From Ceratothoa steindachneri (Eukaryota; Arthropoda; Malacostraca; Isopoda; Cymothoidae): a stretch of 64,000 bases of DNA. The stretch is from NCBI GenBank assembly GCA_963969495.1, contig OZ018326.1:2809444-2873443 (forward strand), given 5' to 3'. Within the stretch, counting starts at the first letter, position 1; every line of letters starts with the position of its first letter. Below the pieces are notes generated by a model. It ran no database searches, was not told where the DNA came from, and saw only the letters and a program-made list of their open reading frames with translations. Below are positions 44,590-57,835 of the stretch, one piece after another. A program made the translations under genes and the position numbers.

Positions 44590-47500
44590 CTGGAGGGCAT
44601 ATTCCTGTAATGGAATTGCCGTCTACTCCGGGCTAACTGGGATGAGCTGCGGAGGCTCGCCTCGCCCGTTCCCCGTTAGCTATTTTTTTGCAGGAGACCA
44701 TGCTAGGCGCGTGCCCCCTGCCTGCCCTCCCGGGGTATAAGGGTCTTGCGACCCCACCACCGCGGGATGGCCGGGCTGGGGGATGCGCGGTTTAAACCCG
44801 GCATGATGTCTCCGTTCTTCCTTTCTCTTTAGATACCACCTCTTAGGCAGTGGCTGTGCAGCTGCACCTGGATAGGAGGTATACTATCATTTCTGCGTAC
44901 ATTCCACCGTCAGCTGACTTCGACGCGGGGGACTTCCGCCGCGTCGTGGCACGGTTGCCGAGGCCATATCTCTTGCTTGGAGATCTGAACGGCAGGCACC
45001 TCTCTAGGGAGATTACTCCATAAATCCCAGGGGACAAGTCCTTGCCGATCTGATCGAAGAGCTTGAGATGGGTGTCCTAAACGTGGATGAGTTTACGCAT
45101 CACTGTCCGAGAACCGCTTCATTTTCTTGCCTTGACCTATCTTTGTGCTCTTCGGATGCACAGCCTGATTTTGATTGGGGGGTGGTCGATGACCTCCATG
45201 GTAGTGATCACTTTCCCATTCAAATATCATTTTCAGATCAACTGCCGCCTGAGAGACCACCTCGGTGGTGCTTGGCGCGGGCGCGGTGGCCTGCATTTCA
45301 GGAAATGACTGAATTCTCTATCTCAGTCGTGGAGTTTAGGTCGGTAGATGAGGCCGTTGAGTTCTTCTCCGGCAACCTCATCGCCGTAGGCCTGACTACT
45401 ATTCCTAGGACGTCTGGCCGTTTTGCACGCCGACCACTCCCATGGTGGTCGGCCGAGTGTGAGACGGCCCTCAAACAGAAGCGTTATGCCTACATGCGCG
45501 AATAAGCGCCGCCCGAACGATTTCACTGTCGCTGAATTTCGTCGGGCTAGGGCTAGGTTCCGTTATATTTCGGAGCACGTCCGCCGCTCTTCTTGGCGGG
45601 CATACGTGTCTTCACTTAACGGGAAGACCCCTTTAGCTGAGGTGTGGAAGCGAGTCAAAAGGATTCGGGGCAAGTTCTCGCAGGACCCCCCTCCCGTTCT
45701 CCAGGAAAATGGGACCGCAATCTCGGACCCCGCGTCCGTGGCGGAATCCTTAGCGACCGCTTTTTCCGCATTCTCTAGCCGTGATGCTGCTCCGCCAGCA
45801 TTCAATGCACGTCGTGATGTCGCGGAAGGCCGCCGGCTGGACTTACCTCCAGAGGCAGAGAACCCTTCAACGACAAGTTTACTGTCAGTGAGTTGCGTTC
45901 CGCTATCGCCTTGTGCGCGGACACCGCCCATGGTCCAGACGATGTCCCGTACGCCATGCTTCGACACCTGGGTGAGCGAGGCATGGCCTTTCTTTTAGAT
46001 TTGTTCAAATGGATCTGGGTGGAAGGTCTTCTCCCAGACTCCTGGCGAATCGCTACTGTGCTCGCCTTTCGCAAGGCGGGGAGAGATCACTCTACTCCGA
46101 CCGGTTTCCGCCCAATCTCTCTAACCTCTTGCGTGTGCAAGTTGATGGAGAAATTGGTAAATGTTAGATTTGCCTTTTTCCTGGACAGCGGAGGCCATCT
46201 GTCTTCTGCACAGTCCGGCTTCCGTAAGTTCCACTCCACGTCGGATGCTCTGCTCCGACTGGAAAGTGCCGTCTGCGAGGCTTTCCTTCGTAGACAGCAC
46301 TACGCCACGGTGTTTTTTGATCTGGAGAAGGCGTACGATACCACATGGCGATACGGTATCATGAAGACTCTCCACACGATAGGGTTGAGGGGACGCCTCC
46401 CAATTTTATATCTGAATTTTTGCGAGATCGTCGATTCCGCGTACAGGTGGGGGGAGCCCTCTCCGGCCCAAAGGAGCAGCAAGAGGGTGTCCCGCAGGAA
46501 AGTGTCCTCAGTGTGACGCTCTTTGCCCTCAGCATCAAGGGCATCACCTCGGTGCTGCCGGAAGATGTTCTCGCTACGCTCTACGTGGACGACCTTTCGA
46601 TCTCTTTTGGCGCGGCTCAGATGCAAACTCTGGAGCGTCGACTCCAACAGGCATTGAGCCGCGTCTCTCGCTATGCCGAAGCGCACAGGTTTCGGTTTTC
46701 TTTGGCCAAGACTAAGATGGTGCACTTCTGCCGCCATCCACGGCTTCACCCCGACCCAGATTTGTTTCTTAATGGGATGCGCCTGGATGTGGTTGAGTCG
46801 CACCGTTTCTTGATCTTGTATTCGACCGACGCCTCACCTGGGAGGCTCATATTCGCAGCTTGAGGGTCTCTTGTATCCGCGCCATGGACATTCTCCATTC
46901 CGTGACGTGCAGCGCTTGGGGCGCTGATAGGGCTACCGCCTTACTTTTTTATCGATCCCTTGTTCTCTCTAAGCTCGACTACGGATGCGAGTTTTATGCA
47001 TCCGCAGCCAAGCGTTTATTGCGGAAGGTGGATTCAATCCACCACACCGGCCTTCGCCTTGCGACCGGTGCCTTCCGCACTTTTCCCATTGAGAGCCTGT
47101 TGGTCGATGCTGGGGAGATACCACTCGCTCTGCGCCGCGTGCAGTGCATCACTCGCCTGTAAGCGCGAGCCCGGCGCCTCCCTCAGTCGCGAACAGGGCT
47201 CACCTCATCCGCAGCTGATCTCGATGGTGCCTATGCCGCCGAGAGACGCCAGTCATACCCTAAGCCCTTTGGGTTTAGGGCCAGGAAACTCCTTCAAGAA
47301 TTAGATATAGCTCTCGGGCCGGTGGCGCCCCTGGTTCTGCCCAGGACGCCACCCTGGAGGGTACCACATTTGGCTATTTGTCGCCACGCCTCTGCTCCCA
47401 AAGCTTGTACTGCACCGGGAGTATTGCGTTCGACCTTTTTGGAGCACACATCGTGTCACGCTGGTACCGTGCCAGTGTATACGGATGGCTCCAAGTCCCA

Positions 47501-48311
47501 AGAGGGGGTCGGCTTCCACGCCGTATCCCCTCTGTTTGAAGTCAGCGGGGCTCTACCAGGCGCTGCGTCTGTCTTCACGGCCGAGCTGGTGGCAATACAC
47601 CACTCGGTAAGGGAGATTATGCGACGTGCTCGGTTCGGAGACCGAATTGTGATCTATAGCAACTCACAAAGCGCCCTGAGTGCTCTCGGGGCATTGGAAT
47701 CTCCGCATCCTCTGGTTCGCGAAATCCGTGACGCCACGGTTTTGGCGAGCTGGGCAGATGTCGAGATTATCTTCTGCTGGGTTCCTGGACATGTAGGAAT
47801 TGCATGGAATGAGCGCGCCGATGAGGGCGCCAAAGAGTCCGCGAGGACTCTGCGACCGGACCAGCGTTTCGCTCTTCCTCACACTGACTACATGGCAGTA
47901 ATACGGGCAGCCCTTCGGACTGCTTGGCAAAGAGGATGGGAGACGGTCGAGGGGAACTTAAAGTTGCGTGCCATTGCGCCGCGACTGTTCCCATGGACCT
48001 ATCCCCCAATGCCGCGGCGGCTTCAGGTTGCTTTCTGTCGTCTTCGAATCGGACACACTCGTGTGACGCATCGCTACTTGATGGAGCGCTCGCCTGCGCC
48101 CTATTGCAACGACTGCGTCGTCCCCCAGACTGTTCAGGACATTCTTGTCGAATGTCCCAGTCTGGGTGATCTTCGCGCACGATACCTGTCCCGGTACCGG
48201 GATGGGCGGGGTCGCTACCGCCTGTCCCTTGTACTCGGGACGAGTGCGTGCACCATGACTAGTGGAATTATTGACTTTTTGGGGGAGGCTGGCCTTCTCC
48301 CTTTCATTTAA
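44590..48311 (+). pseudogene. ORF2 remnant of E2
   Basis: Endonuclease sequence (frame 45068-45505 with HGSDHFPIQISF), a linker with frameshifts near 45500 and 45845, RT in frames 45893-46516 and 46345-46863 (FFDLEKAYDTTW, GVPQESVLSVTLF, LYVDDL), then RNase H plus C-terminus in one open frame of 329 codons (47322-48311). In RNase H the second Asp box reads IYSNSQSAL, so a catalytic Asp is Asn, and GIAGNERAD reads GIAWNERAD. The RT motif B has lost its Gly (PQES for PQGS). Not functional. Confidence 0.88.
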
Positions 48312-48495
48312 CCCAGTTTAATTGTTGTTGTTGTTTTTGTTATTGTCTTTGTTATTGCTTTTTTATTGTTATTGTTATCTCTTTTTATTGTTTCCTGTTT
48401 AATTTTCAAAGTAGCCTAGAACTAGGCTGTTTGTTTACGGCGACTAATGCCTAAGTCGGCAGTCGCCAGTTAGCCCCTTAATTAAAAAAAAAAAA
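48312..48495 (+). promoter_or_regulatory. 3' UTR of E2, second subfamily type
   Basis: A TTGTTGTTG/TTATTG-rich run, then AGCCTA-GAAC-TAGGCT and GGCGACT...AGTCGCC, then poly(A). The same type is found in C, H and I, whereas copies A and B share a different upstream half. Confidence 0.8.
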
Positions 48496-50790
48496 CAAAC
48501 CCCGCCTCCGAAGCCGCAGCGCCCGCCTAAGGTTTTGTGGCGGAGGGAGGAAAAGACTCGCATGGCGAGCCCAACCTCCCCCAATAAGTCCTCGAAGGCG
48601 ACAGCGCCTACAGCGCCTTGTCCGGCCAACAGCGCCCGGGGTTCTGCCCCCGGGAAGTGTACGGCCATTCCCTTGAGGGTCTTCAGTTCGAGGAGGGCCC
48701 CCGCGTCTCCCCCTAGCTAGGCCTGGAGGGCATATTCCTTCAATGGAATTGCCGTGGACTTCGGGCCAAAGGGAGGAGCTGCGGAGTCTCGTCTCGTCCG
48801 GCTCCCCGTTAGCTACCTTTTTGCAGGAGACCATGCTAGGCACGTGCCCCCTTCCCGCCCTCCTGGGGTACAAGGGTCTTGCGACCCCACCACCGCGGGA
48901 TGGCCGAGCTGGGTGATGCGCAGTTTACACCCGGCATGATGTCTCCGTTCTTCCTTTCTCTTTAGATACCTCCTTTCAGGCAGTGGCTGTGCAGCTGCAC
49001 CTGGATAGGAGGTATACTATCATTTCTGCGTACATTCCACCGTCAGCTGACTTCGACGCGGGGGACTTCCGCCGCGTCGGGGGACAGTTGCCGGGGCCCT
49101 ATCTCTTGCTTGGAGATCTGAACGGCAGGCATCCTCTCTGGGGAGTTACTCCATAAATCCCAGTGGACAAGTCCTTGCCGATCTGATCGAAGAGCTTGAG
49201 ATGGGTGTCCTAAACGTGGATGAGATTACGCATAACTGTCCGAGAACCGCTTCATTTTCTTGCCTTGTCCTATCTTTGCGCTCTTCGGATGCACAGCCTG
49301 ATTTTGATTGGGGGGTGAGCGATGACCTCCATGGTAGTGATCACTTTCCCATTCAAATATCATTTTCAGGGCAACTGCCGCATGAGATACCACCTCGGTG
49401 GTGCTTGGCGCGGGCGCGGTGGCCTGCATTTCAGAAAATGACTAAATTCTCTATCTCATTCGAGGAGTTTAGGTCGGTAGATGAGGCCGTTGAGTTCTTT
49501 TCCCGCAAGCTCATCGCCGTGGGCCTGACTACTATTCCTAGGACGTCTGGCCGTTTTGCACGCCGACCACTCCCATGGTGGTCGGCCGAGTGTGAGACGG
49601 CCCTCAAACAGAAGCGTTATGCCTACATGCGCTATAAGCGCCGTCCGAACGATTTCACTGTCGCTGAATTTCGTCGGGCTAGGGCTAGGTTCCGGTATAT
49701 TTCGAAGCACGCCCGCCGCTCTTCTTGGCGTGCATACGTGTCTTCACTTAACGAGAACAACCCTTTAGCTGAGGTGTAGAAGCGACTCAAAAGGATTTGG
49801 GGCAAGTTCTCGCAGGACCCCCCTCCCGTTCTCCAGGAGAATGGGACCGCAATCTCGGACCCCGCGTCCGTGAGGGAATCCTTCGCGACCGCTTTTTCTG
49901 CATTCTCTAGCCGTGATGCTGCTCCGCCAGCATTCAATGCACGACGTGATGTCGCGGAAGGCCGCCGGCTGGACTTTCCCTTCAGAGGCGGAGAACCCTT
50001 CAACGACAAGTTTACTGTAAGCGAGTTGCGTTCCGCTCTCGCTTCGTGCGCGGACACCACCCATGGTCCGGACGATTTCCTGTAAGCCATGCTTCGAAAT
50101 CTAGGTGAGCGAGGCATGGCCTTTTTGTTAGATTTGTTCAACAGGATCTGGGTGAAAGGTCTTCTCTAGACTCCTGGCGAATCGCTACTGTGCTCTCCTT
50201 TCGCAAACCGGGGAGAGATCACTCTACTCTGACCGGTTTCCGCTCAATCTCTCTAACCTTTTGCGTGTGCAAGTTGATGGAAAAATTGGTAAATGTTAGA
50301 TTAGCCTTTTTCCTGGACAGCGGAGGCCATGTGTCTTCCGCACAGTGCGGCTTCCGCAAGTTCCACTCCACGTCGGATGCTCTGCTCCGACTGGAAAATG
50401 CCGTCTGCGAGGCTTTCCTTTGTAGACAGCACTACGCCACGGTGTTTTTCGATCCGGAGAAGGCCTATGATACCGCATGGCAATACGGTATCATGGAGAC
50501 TCTCCACACGATGGGGGCGAGGGGACGCCTCCCAATGTTTATATCAGAATTTTTGCGAGATCGTCGATTCCGTGTACGGGTGGGTGGAGCCCTCTCGTGC
50601 CCAAAGGAGCAGGAAGAGGGTGTCCCGGAGGGAAGTGTCCTCAGTGTCACACTCTTTGCCCTGAGCATCAACGGCATCAGCTCGGTGCTGCCAGGAGATG
50701 TTCTCGCTACGCTCTACGTGGACGACCTTTCGATCTCTTTTGGCGCGGCCCGGATGCCAACTCTGGAGCGTCGACTCCAACAGGCATTGA
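48496..50790 (+). pseudogene. Array segment F, ORF1 tail to RT
   Basis: It starts directly after the E2 poly(A) in the ORF1 tail (PPPKPQRPPKV), crosses the ORF1 stop, and carries a damaged endonuclease (frame 49201-49779), a TAG in the EVWKR block (about 49778), a linker, and RT through GVPEGSVLSVTLF, LYVDDL and QQALT, where it is cut by a 5' terminus. Motif B has Glu in place of Gln. It has no 5' UTR, RNase H or tail. Confidence 0.87.
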
Positions 50791-51322
50791 CCCCGTAAGG
50801 GGCGCGGCGATTTGCCATCCTGGCCGCCGTGCTGACGAGACTCAGCGCTCCATCCGGCCCAAGCTTAGCCTCTCTTCCTTTCTTCAAAACACTTGTTTCC
50901 TCTCTTTTCACACAACCTCTCCCACAACTTTCTCTGGTCCGCCTCTAATTTCACAGGGTAGATGCTGACCTTCCTTTCAGCTAACCGTCCCGCATCGGGG
51001 CTGATGGGGTGGTGGGCAATGTTCCTTAACCCTTAAGCTCCGGTCTGGGGTGGCTGGTTTTTAACAACCTGCTTCATCCCCACCCATACCTTCCTCACAT
51101 CCCTTTTCTTCTCCTCTTTACAATCTATATATTTTACGCCGTGTTCAAGGTGGAGCCGCTTCGCCGATGGACTGCCAGGCCACCAGGTGGGATGGGTGGT
51201 CCCAAATGGCGGCGCCTTGCTCTGCTGGGCTTGTAAGCACCTCTCGCAGTGCGGGCTACTACGAGAGGTGTGCGCTATTGCATCCCGTGTTAAAAAAAAG
51301 GGTCACAATGCCCAATGATGAA
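50791..51322 (+). mobile_element. Array segment G, 5' UTR only
   Basis: A complete 5' UTR from CCCCGTAAGGGG to the start codon region (ATG near 51308, CCCAATGATGAA), cut there by the 5' end of H. The -40 hairpin is partly lost (CTCGCAGT against ACTACGAG). The sequence that would follow resembles the start of segment I (TTGATGAAGATC at 57841), so H probably inserted between G and I. Confidence 0.8.
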
Positions 51323-51851
51323 CCCCGTAAGGGGCGCGGCAGTTTGCCATCCTGGCCGCCGTGCTGACGGGATCCAGCGCTCCGTCCGGCCCCAGCTTAG
51401 CCTCTCTTCTTTCCTTCAGATAGCCCGATTTCTCCCCTACCTCGTCGCTTTTCATACAACCTCTCCCACAACTTTCTCTGGTCAGCCTCTAATTTCACAG
51501 GGTAGATGCTGACCTTCTTCTCAAGCCAACCACTCCGGATCGGAGCTGGGGGGAGAGGGGACATTGTTCCCTAACCCCTCAGCTCCGGTTCAGGATGTGG
51601 TTTTTTAACAACCTGCTTCATTCCCACCCATACCTTCCTCACATCCCCTTTCCTCTCCTCTTCACATTCTATTAATTTTACGCCATGTCCAAGGTGGAGC
51701 CGCCATGCCGATGGACTGCCAGGCCACCAGGCGGGAGGGGTGGTCCCGAATGGCGGTGCCTGGCTCTGCCGGGCTAGTAAGCACCTCTCGCAGTGCGGGC
51801 AACTGCGAGAGGTGATGAGCTATTGCGTCCCGTATTAAAAAGAGGGTCACC

Positions 51852-54306
51852 ATGCCCATGTATGACACAAAAAACAAAAAAACCCAACCCCCAACTTCCC
51901 CAAGAAAATCAACGGACCTGCCCTCGAGCAGCTCCACCGAGAAAATGGAGGTATCCCCCCTTGTGCTTGCGCAAGGGCCCCTTCATAATTCTTTAACCGG
52001 AGAGGAGGCTTACTCCTCTCCTACGCTTACGGGTGTAGGGGACTCCCCCTCACCCCCTTCTCTGGAGGTGCTTTCGGGCACTTCCCTATCTCCAGCGGCA
52101 GTCCCTCCTTTGCTTTCTAAGGGGACTGCCAAGAAAGCCAGCAGGGAGCCCATTGCCCACCGCCCCTCGTGCTAGCGGCTCGGTAGAGCAAACCCCCTTA
52201 GGGGGGAGAGGGAAGCCAGGCCCCTTCGGTCGCTTCCCTCAAAAGACCTGCTGGCAAGAATTTTAAACCTTGCTGGGGTCAAGGCCTGTGTCTCCCCACA
52301 CAAGACTGGCGACACTGCCAAGGGGACCTGCGATGTCCTGGGAGGGGATGGCCAACTGGAGGCCCCTCCTGTGATAGACATGGTCCTTGAGGAGACCCAG
52401 CCTCAGATGGTAGGGCCTTCCATGGGGGGGAATCCGGGCTCGGCGCCAAGCACCGAACCCGAATCCGCCCCTATGCAAGGTCCCTCTCAAACGGCCGAGG
52501 GCTCCGAGGCAGTAAAAGGAGGGGAGGGGTCTCCTCCGACAGGTGCCCCTACGACGACCAGGACCTTCTCCATTTCAGAGAGCGACCTGTCTGAGGCCGG
52601 CCGATCTGGCATGGGGGCTTCTGCCGGCGGAGGTGAGAAGCGAATTCATTCCCCGCCCTCCTCTCCTAAAAAGAAAAATACTAAAAAGACTAAAAAGACG
52701 AAGAAGACTCGGGGCTCCTCTCAATCCGCGGGGGCTGCGGGGACGGATGGATCTGCTGCCACTTTGGTAGGCGACCAAGCCAAGATCGGCACATCCGGCC
52801 CCTCTACCCCCTCGTGTGCGGAGCACCTGACTAAGACTAACACCAAGAATGCACAGGGCGGAGCCTCGATGACATCGGGGCCCCTCATTCAGAGGTTACC
52901 TGGCGTTTTCGAGCCCGCTGGCTTCAAGCGCTTCCTCGTTATTCGCTCCACTGATGGCACCATGTTGTCCAAGGGCAACATGATCCATCAGAGGAGAGGA
53001 TTAGCTAGTGCAATTGGTAGAGAGCCGAAGGTAACCCGTTTCTCGGACGGGAGCCTTCTGGCGAATGCGGCGAATCCCGCCGAGGCGGCCAAGATAAGTG
53101 CTCTTCGGACACTTCATGGCACCCCGGTGAGTGTGACGCCGCACTCTACCATAAACTTTGTGAGAGTAGTAGTTTATGCGAGGGAACTCGTTGACTACTC
53201 CATTGAAGACATCACCCTAGAGCTGGCCGACCATGGGGCGGTCAAGGTCGAACGTGTGATGAGAAAACAGGGAGGGGCCTCGAGACCCACCCCTACACTC
53301 TTCGTCACGTTCGACTGTGACAAGCTCCCTGAGTCGGTGCGTGCCGGTTGGTACAGCTACCGCGTGAAGGCATTCGTGCCACTGCCGCGGCGGTGCTATT
53401 ACTGTCACCGCTTCGGCCATACGAATCGATCATGTAGACGTGCAAAATTGGGGTCACCCGAAGTCTGTGTAAATTCCTCGAAGGTCGCACACGATAAGTC
53501 CAAATCGTGTGTGACCAAGTGTGTCAATTGCGGAGAGCCGCACCCTGCTTCTTCAAAAGCAATGTGGTGCATATCTCCTTGAGAAAGAAATCCTGGCCGT
53601 TCAGGCCCAGGATCGACTCTCTTTCCGCGAGGCAAAGGACTTGGTCCTGGTGCGCCCGGCTCTGCCTGGGACGTGATATGCCTCAATAGTTAGCAAGGCA
53701 CTTTCTGCTCCTGGCCCATCCAGGCCAACGAGCACGGTTGTTTCCGCGCCCATTCGGAGCCCTTCTGCGGGCTCTACCCAACCCGGGCGCTCCCCTGGTA
53801 AAGCTGGCGGCAAAAAGGGTTCATACCCTGCCCCGGCTAAAACCAGGGCTCATCCCTCTCCCCCCAGCGTGACCGTTTCCCGTAACGCGAAACGGCCACG
53901 CGCCTCCACCGAGTCGTTAGACTCACAGGAGGCAACACCCCTGAAGATGGTCGCTAGGCCATCTTCAGGGGTTCCTAAAGCTGTCCCCCGAAAGGAGGAC
54001 AGCAACAAAGGAGCTTCGGCTCCTTCGCCCACGCCCCGAGGTGGAGCGAGTGGCTCGGAGACGGTGGTTCCTCGAAAAGAGGCCCCCCCGCCTCCGAAGC
54101 CGCAGCGCCCGCCTAAGGTTTCGAGGCGGAGGGAGGCAAAGACTCGTATGGCGAGCCCAACCTCCCCCAATAAGTCCTCGAAGGCTACAGCGCCTCCAGC
54201 GCTTTGTCCGGCCAACAGCGCCCGGGGTTCTGCCCCCGGGAAGCGTACGGCCATTCCCGTGAGGGTCTTCAATTCGAGGAGGGCCCCCGCGTCTCCTCCG
54301 AGCTAG
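51852..54306 (+). pseudogene. ORF1 of unit H
   Basis: ATG 51852 opens MPMYDTKN and stays in frame through PLVLAQG. A stop at 52173 interrupts; 52371-53582 continues in the same frame with the basic tract, the middle domain and the first two zinc knuckles, the second damaged (CVNSSK in place of CVNCSK). An extra A in SSKAM near 53555 shifts the third; the tail frame 53869-54306 ends at the usual stop. Confidence 0.88.
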
Positions 54307-54308
54307 GC

Positions 54309-57300
54309 CTGGAGGGCATATTCCTTCAATGGAATAGCCGTGGACTCTGGGCCAATTGGGAGGAGCTGCGGAGGCTCGCCTCGTCCCGTTAGCTATTTTT
54401 TTGCAGGAGACCATGCTAGGCGCGTGCCCCCTGCCGGTCCTTCCGGGGTATAAGGGTCTTGCGACCCCACTACCGCGGGATGGCCGGGCTGGGGGATGCG
54501 CGGTTTACACCCGGCATGATGTCTCCGTTCTTCCTTTCTCTTTAGATACCTCCTTTCAGGCAGTGGCTGTGCAGCTGCACCTGGATAGGAGGTATACTGT
54601 CATTTCTGCGTACATTTCACCGTCAGCTGACTTCGACGCGGGGGACTTCCGCCGCGTCGTGGCACGGTTGCCGAGGCCCTATCTCTTGCTTGGAGATCTG
54701 AACGGCAGGCATCCTCTCTGGGGAGATTACTCCATAAATCCCAGGGGACAAGTCCTTGCTGATCTGATCGAAGAGCTTGAGATGGGTGTCCTAAACGTGG
54801 ATGAGTTTACGCATCACTGTCCGAGAACCGCTTCATTTTCTTGCCTTGACCTATCTTTGTGCTCTTCGGATGCACAGCCTGATTTTAATTGGGGGGTGGT
54901 CGATGAACTCCATGGTAGTGATCACTTTCCATTCAAATATCATTTTCAGGGCAACTGCCGCCTGAGAGACCACCTCGGTGGTGCTTGGCGCGGGCGCGGT
55001 GGCCTGCATTTCAGGAAATGACTGAATTCTCTATCTCAGTCGAGGAGTTTAGGTCGGTAGATGAGGCCGTTGAGTTCTTCTCCGGCAACCTCATCACCGT
55101 GGGCCTGACTACTATTCCTAGGACGTCTGGCCGTTTTGCACGCCGACCACTCCCATGGTGGTCGGCCGAGTGTGAGACGGCCCTCAAACAGAAGCGTTAT
55201 GCCTACATGCGCTATAAGCGCCGCCCAAACGATTTCACTGTCGCTGAATTTCGTCGGGCTAGGGCTAGGTTCCGGTATATTTCGAAGCACGCCCGCCGCT
55301 CTTCTTGGCGGGCATACGTGTCTTCACTTAACGGGAAGACCCCTTTAGCTGAGGTGTGGAAGCGAGTCAAAAGGATTCGGGGCAAGTTCTCGCAGGACCC
55401 CCCTCCCGTTCTCCAGGAGAATGGGACCGCAATCTCGGACCCCGCGTCCGTGGCGGAATCCTTAGCGACTGCTTTCTCCGCATTCTCTAGCCGTGATGCT
55501 GCTCCGCCAGCATTCAATGCACGTCGTGATGTCGCGGAAGGCCGCCGGCTGAACTTTACCTCCAGAGGTGGAGAACCCTTCAACGACAAGTTTACTGTGA
55601 GTGAGTTGCGTTCCGCTCTTGCTTCGTGCGCGGACACCGCCCATGGTCCGGACGATTTCCCGTACGCCATGCTTCGACACCTGGGTGAGCGAGGCATGGC
55701 CTTTCTGTTATATCTGTTCAACAGGATCTGGGTGGAAGGTCTTCTCCCAGACTCCTGGCGAATCGCTAATGTGCTCGCCTTTCGCAAGCCGGGGAGAGAT
55801 CACTCTACTCCGACCGGTTTCCGCCAAATCTCTCTAACCTCTTGCGTGTGCAAGTTAATGGAAAAAATGGTAAATGTTAGATTAGCCTATTTCCTGGACA
55901 GCGGAGGCCATCTGTCTTCTGCAGAGGGCGGCTTCCGTTAGTTTCACTCCACGTCGGATGCTCTGCTCCGACTGGAAAGTGCCGTCTGCGAGGCTTTCCT
56001 TCGTAGACAGCACTACGCCACGGTGTTTTTTGATCTGGAGAAGGCCTATGATACCGCATGGCGATACGGTATCTTGAAGACTCTCCACACGATGGGGGCG
56101 AGGAGACGCCTCCCAATGTTTATATCTGAATTTTTGCGAGATCGTCGATTCCGCATACGGGTGGGGGGAGCCCTCTCTGCCTCAGAGGAGCAGGAAGACG
56201 GTGTCCCGCAGGGAAGTGTCCTTAGTGTCACACTCTTTGCCCTGAGCATCAACGGCATCACCTCGGTTCTGCCAGAAGATGTTCTCGCTACGCTCTACGT
56301 GGACGACCTTTCGATCTCTTTTGGCGCGGCCCAGATGCCAACTCTAGAGCGTCGACTCCAACAGGCATTGAACCGCGTCTTTAGCTATGCCGAAGCGCAT
56401 AGGTTTCGGTTTTCTTTGGCCAAGACTAAGGTGGTGCACTTCTGCCGCCATTCACGGCTTCACCCCGACCCAGATTTGTTTCTTAATGGGGTGCGCCTGG
56501 ATGTGGTTGAGTCGCACCGTTTCCTTGGTCTTGTATTCGACCGACGCCTCACCTGGGAGGCTCATATTCGCAGCCTTAGGGTCTCTTGTACCCGCGCCAT
56601 GGACATTCTCCGTTCCGTGACGTTCAGCGCTTGGGGCGCTGATAGGGCTACCGCCTTACTTTTATCGATCCTTTGTTCGCTCGAAGCTCGACTACGGATG
56701 CGAGTTTTATGCATCCGCAGACGAGCGTTTATTGCGGAAGGTGGATTCAATCCACCACACCGGCCTTCGCCTTAAGACCGGTGCCTTCCGCACTTCCCCC
56801 ATTGAGAGCCTGTTGGTCGATGCTGGGGAGATGCCACTCGCTCTGCGCCGCGTGCAGTGCATCACTCGCCTGTACGCGCGAGCCCGGCTCTACCAGGCGC
56901 TGCGTCTGTCTTCACGCCCGAGCTCGTGGCAATACACCACTCGGTACGGGAGATTACGCGACGTGCCCGGTTCGGAGACCGGATTGTGATCTATAGTGAC
57001 TCACAAAGCGCTTTGAGTGCTCTCGGGGCATTGGAATCTCCGCATCCCCTGGTTCGCGAAATCCGTGACGCCACGGTTTTGGCGAGCCGGGCAGATGTCG
57101 AAATTATCTTCTGCTGTGTTCCTGGACATGTAGGAATTGCGGGGAATGAGCGCGCCGATGAGGGCGCCAAAGAGCCTGCGAGGACTCTGCGACCGGATCA
57201 GCGTTTCGCTCTTTCTCACACTGACTACATGACAGGAATACGGGCAGCTCTTCGGACTGCGTGACAAAGAAGATGGGAGACGGTCGAGGGGAACTTAAAG

Positions 57301-57648
57301 TTGCGTGCCATTGCGCCGCGACTGTTCCCATGGACCTATCCCCCAATGCTGCGGCGGCTTCAGGTTGCTTTCTGTCGTCTTTGAATCGGACACACTCGTG
57401 TGACGCATCGCTACTTGATGGAGCGCTCGCCTGCGCCCTATTGCAACGACTGCGTCGTCCCCCAGACTGTTCGGCACATTCTTGTCGAATGTCCTAGTCT
57501 GGGTGATCTTCGCGCACGATACCTGTCCCGGTACCGGTATGGGCGGGGTCGCTACCGCCTGTCCCTTGTACTCGGGACAAGTGCGTGCACCATGACTAGT
57601 GGACTTATTGACTTTTGGGGGGAGGCTGGCCTTCTCGCTTTCATTTAA
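54309..57648 (+). pseudogene. ORF2 of unit H
   Basis: Endonuclease start QWNSRGL (Cys changed to Ser), FLQETM, GDLNGRHPLWGD, then a frameshift in the GSDHF block near 54930. The linker and RT fingers run to 55941. The RT core at 56023-56775 has FFDLEKAYDTAW, GVPQGSVL and LYVDDL. A loss of two bases near 56662 shifts the frame; RNase H lacks its DGS box through the deletion at 56886 but keeps IYSDSQSAL and NERADEGAK (57121-57165). The terminal CNDC...HILVEC is present (57400-57648). Inactive. Confidence 0.87.
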
Positions 57649-57835
57649 CCCGGTTTGTTGTTGTTGTTGTTGTTATTGTTTTTGTTATTGCTTCTTTATT
57701 GTTATTGTTATTTCTTTTTATTGTTTTCTGTTTAATTTTTAAAGTAGCCTAGAACTAGGCTGTTTGTTTACGGCGACTAATGCCTAAGTCGGCAGTCGCC
57801 AGATAGCTCCTTAATTAAAAAAAACCCCAAAAAAA

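Larger units (their letters stand above)
43444..48495 (+). mobile_element. Array unit E2, internally deleted LINE with poly(A)
   Basis: It begins with only the first 29 nt of the family 5' end (43444-43472), which then joins ORF1 at the ADHGAVKV region; CATC is shared at the joint, so about 1.85 kb is missing relative to a full copy. The rest runs through ORF2 to a TTGTT-rich 3' UTR and a poly(A) ending at 48495. No matching target duplication could be found. Confidence 0.85.
51323..57835 (+). mobile_element. Array unit H, near-full-length LINE
   Basis: Complete from CCCCGTAAGGGG to a TTGTT-rich 3' UTR and A-rich tail (about 57816-57835). Lesions include a TAG in ORF1 at about 52173, frameshifts, a TAG in the RT after GGFR (about 55939) and a roughly 340-bp deletion at 56886 that removes the start of RNase H. 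A weak target duplication, TGATGAA on both sides, suggests insertion into the G/I copy. Confidence 0.88.

Noticed and set aside
48496..48752. Overlap between the end of U2 and the start of F read as a 245-bp target duplication around E
   Set aside because: The two stretches carry different subfamily-diagnostic bases, so they are not copies of one target.
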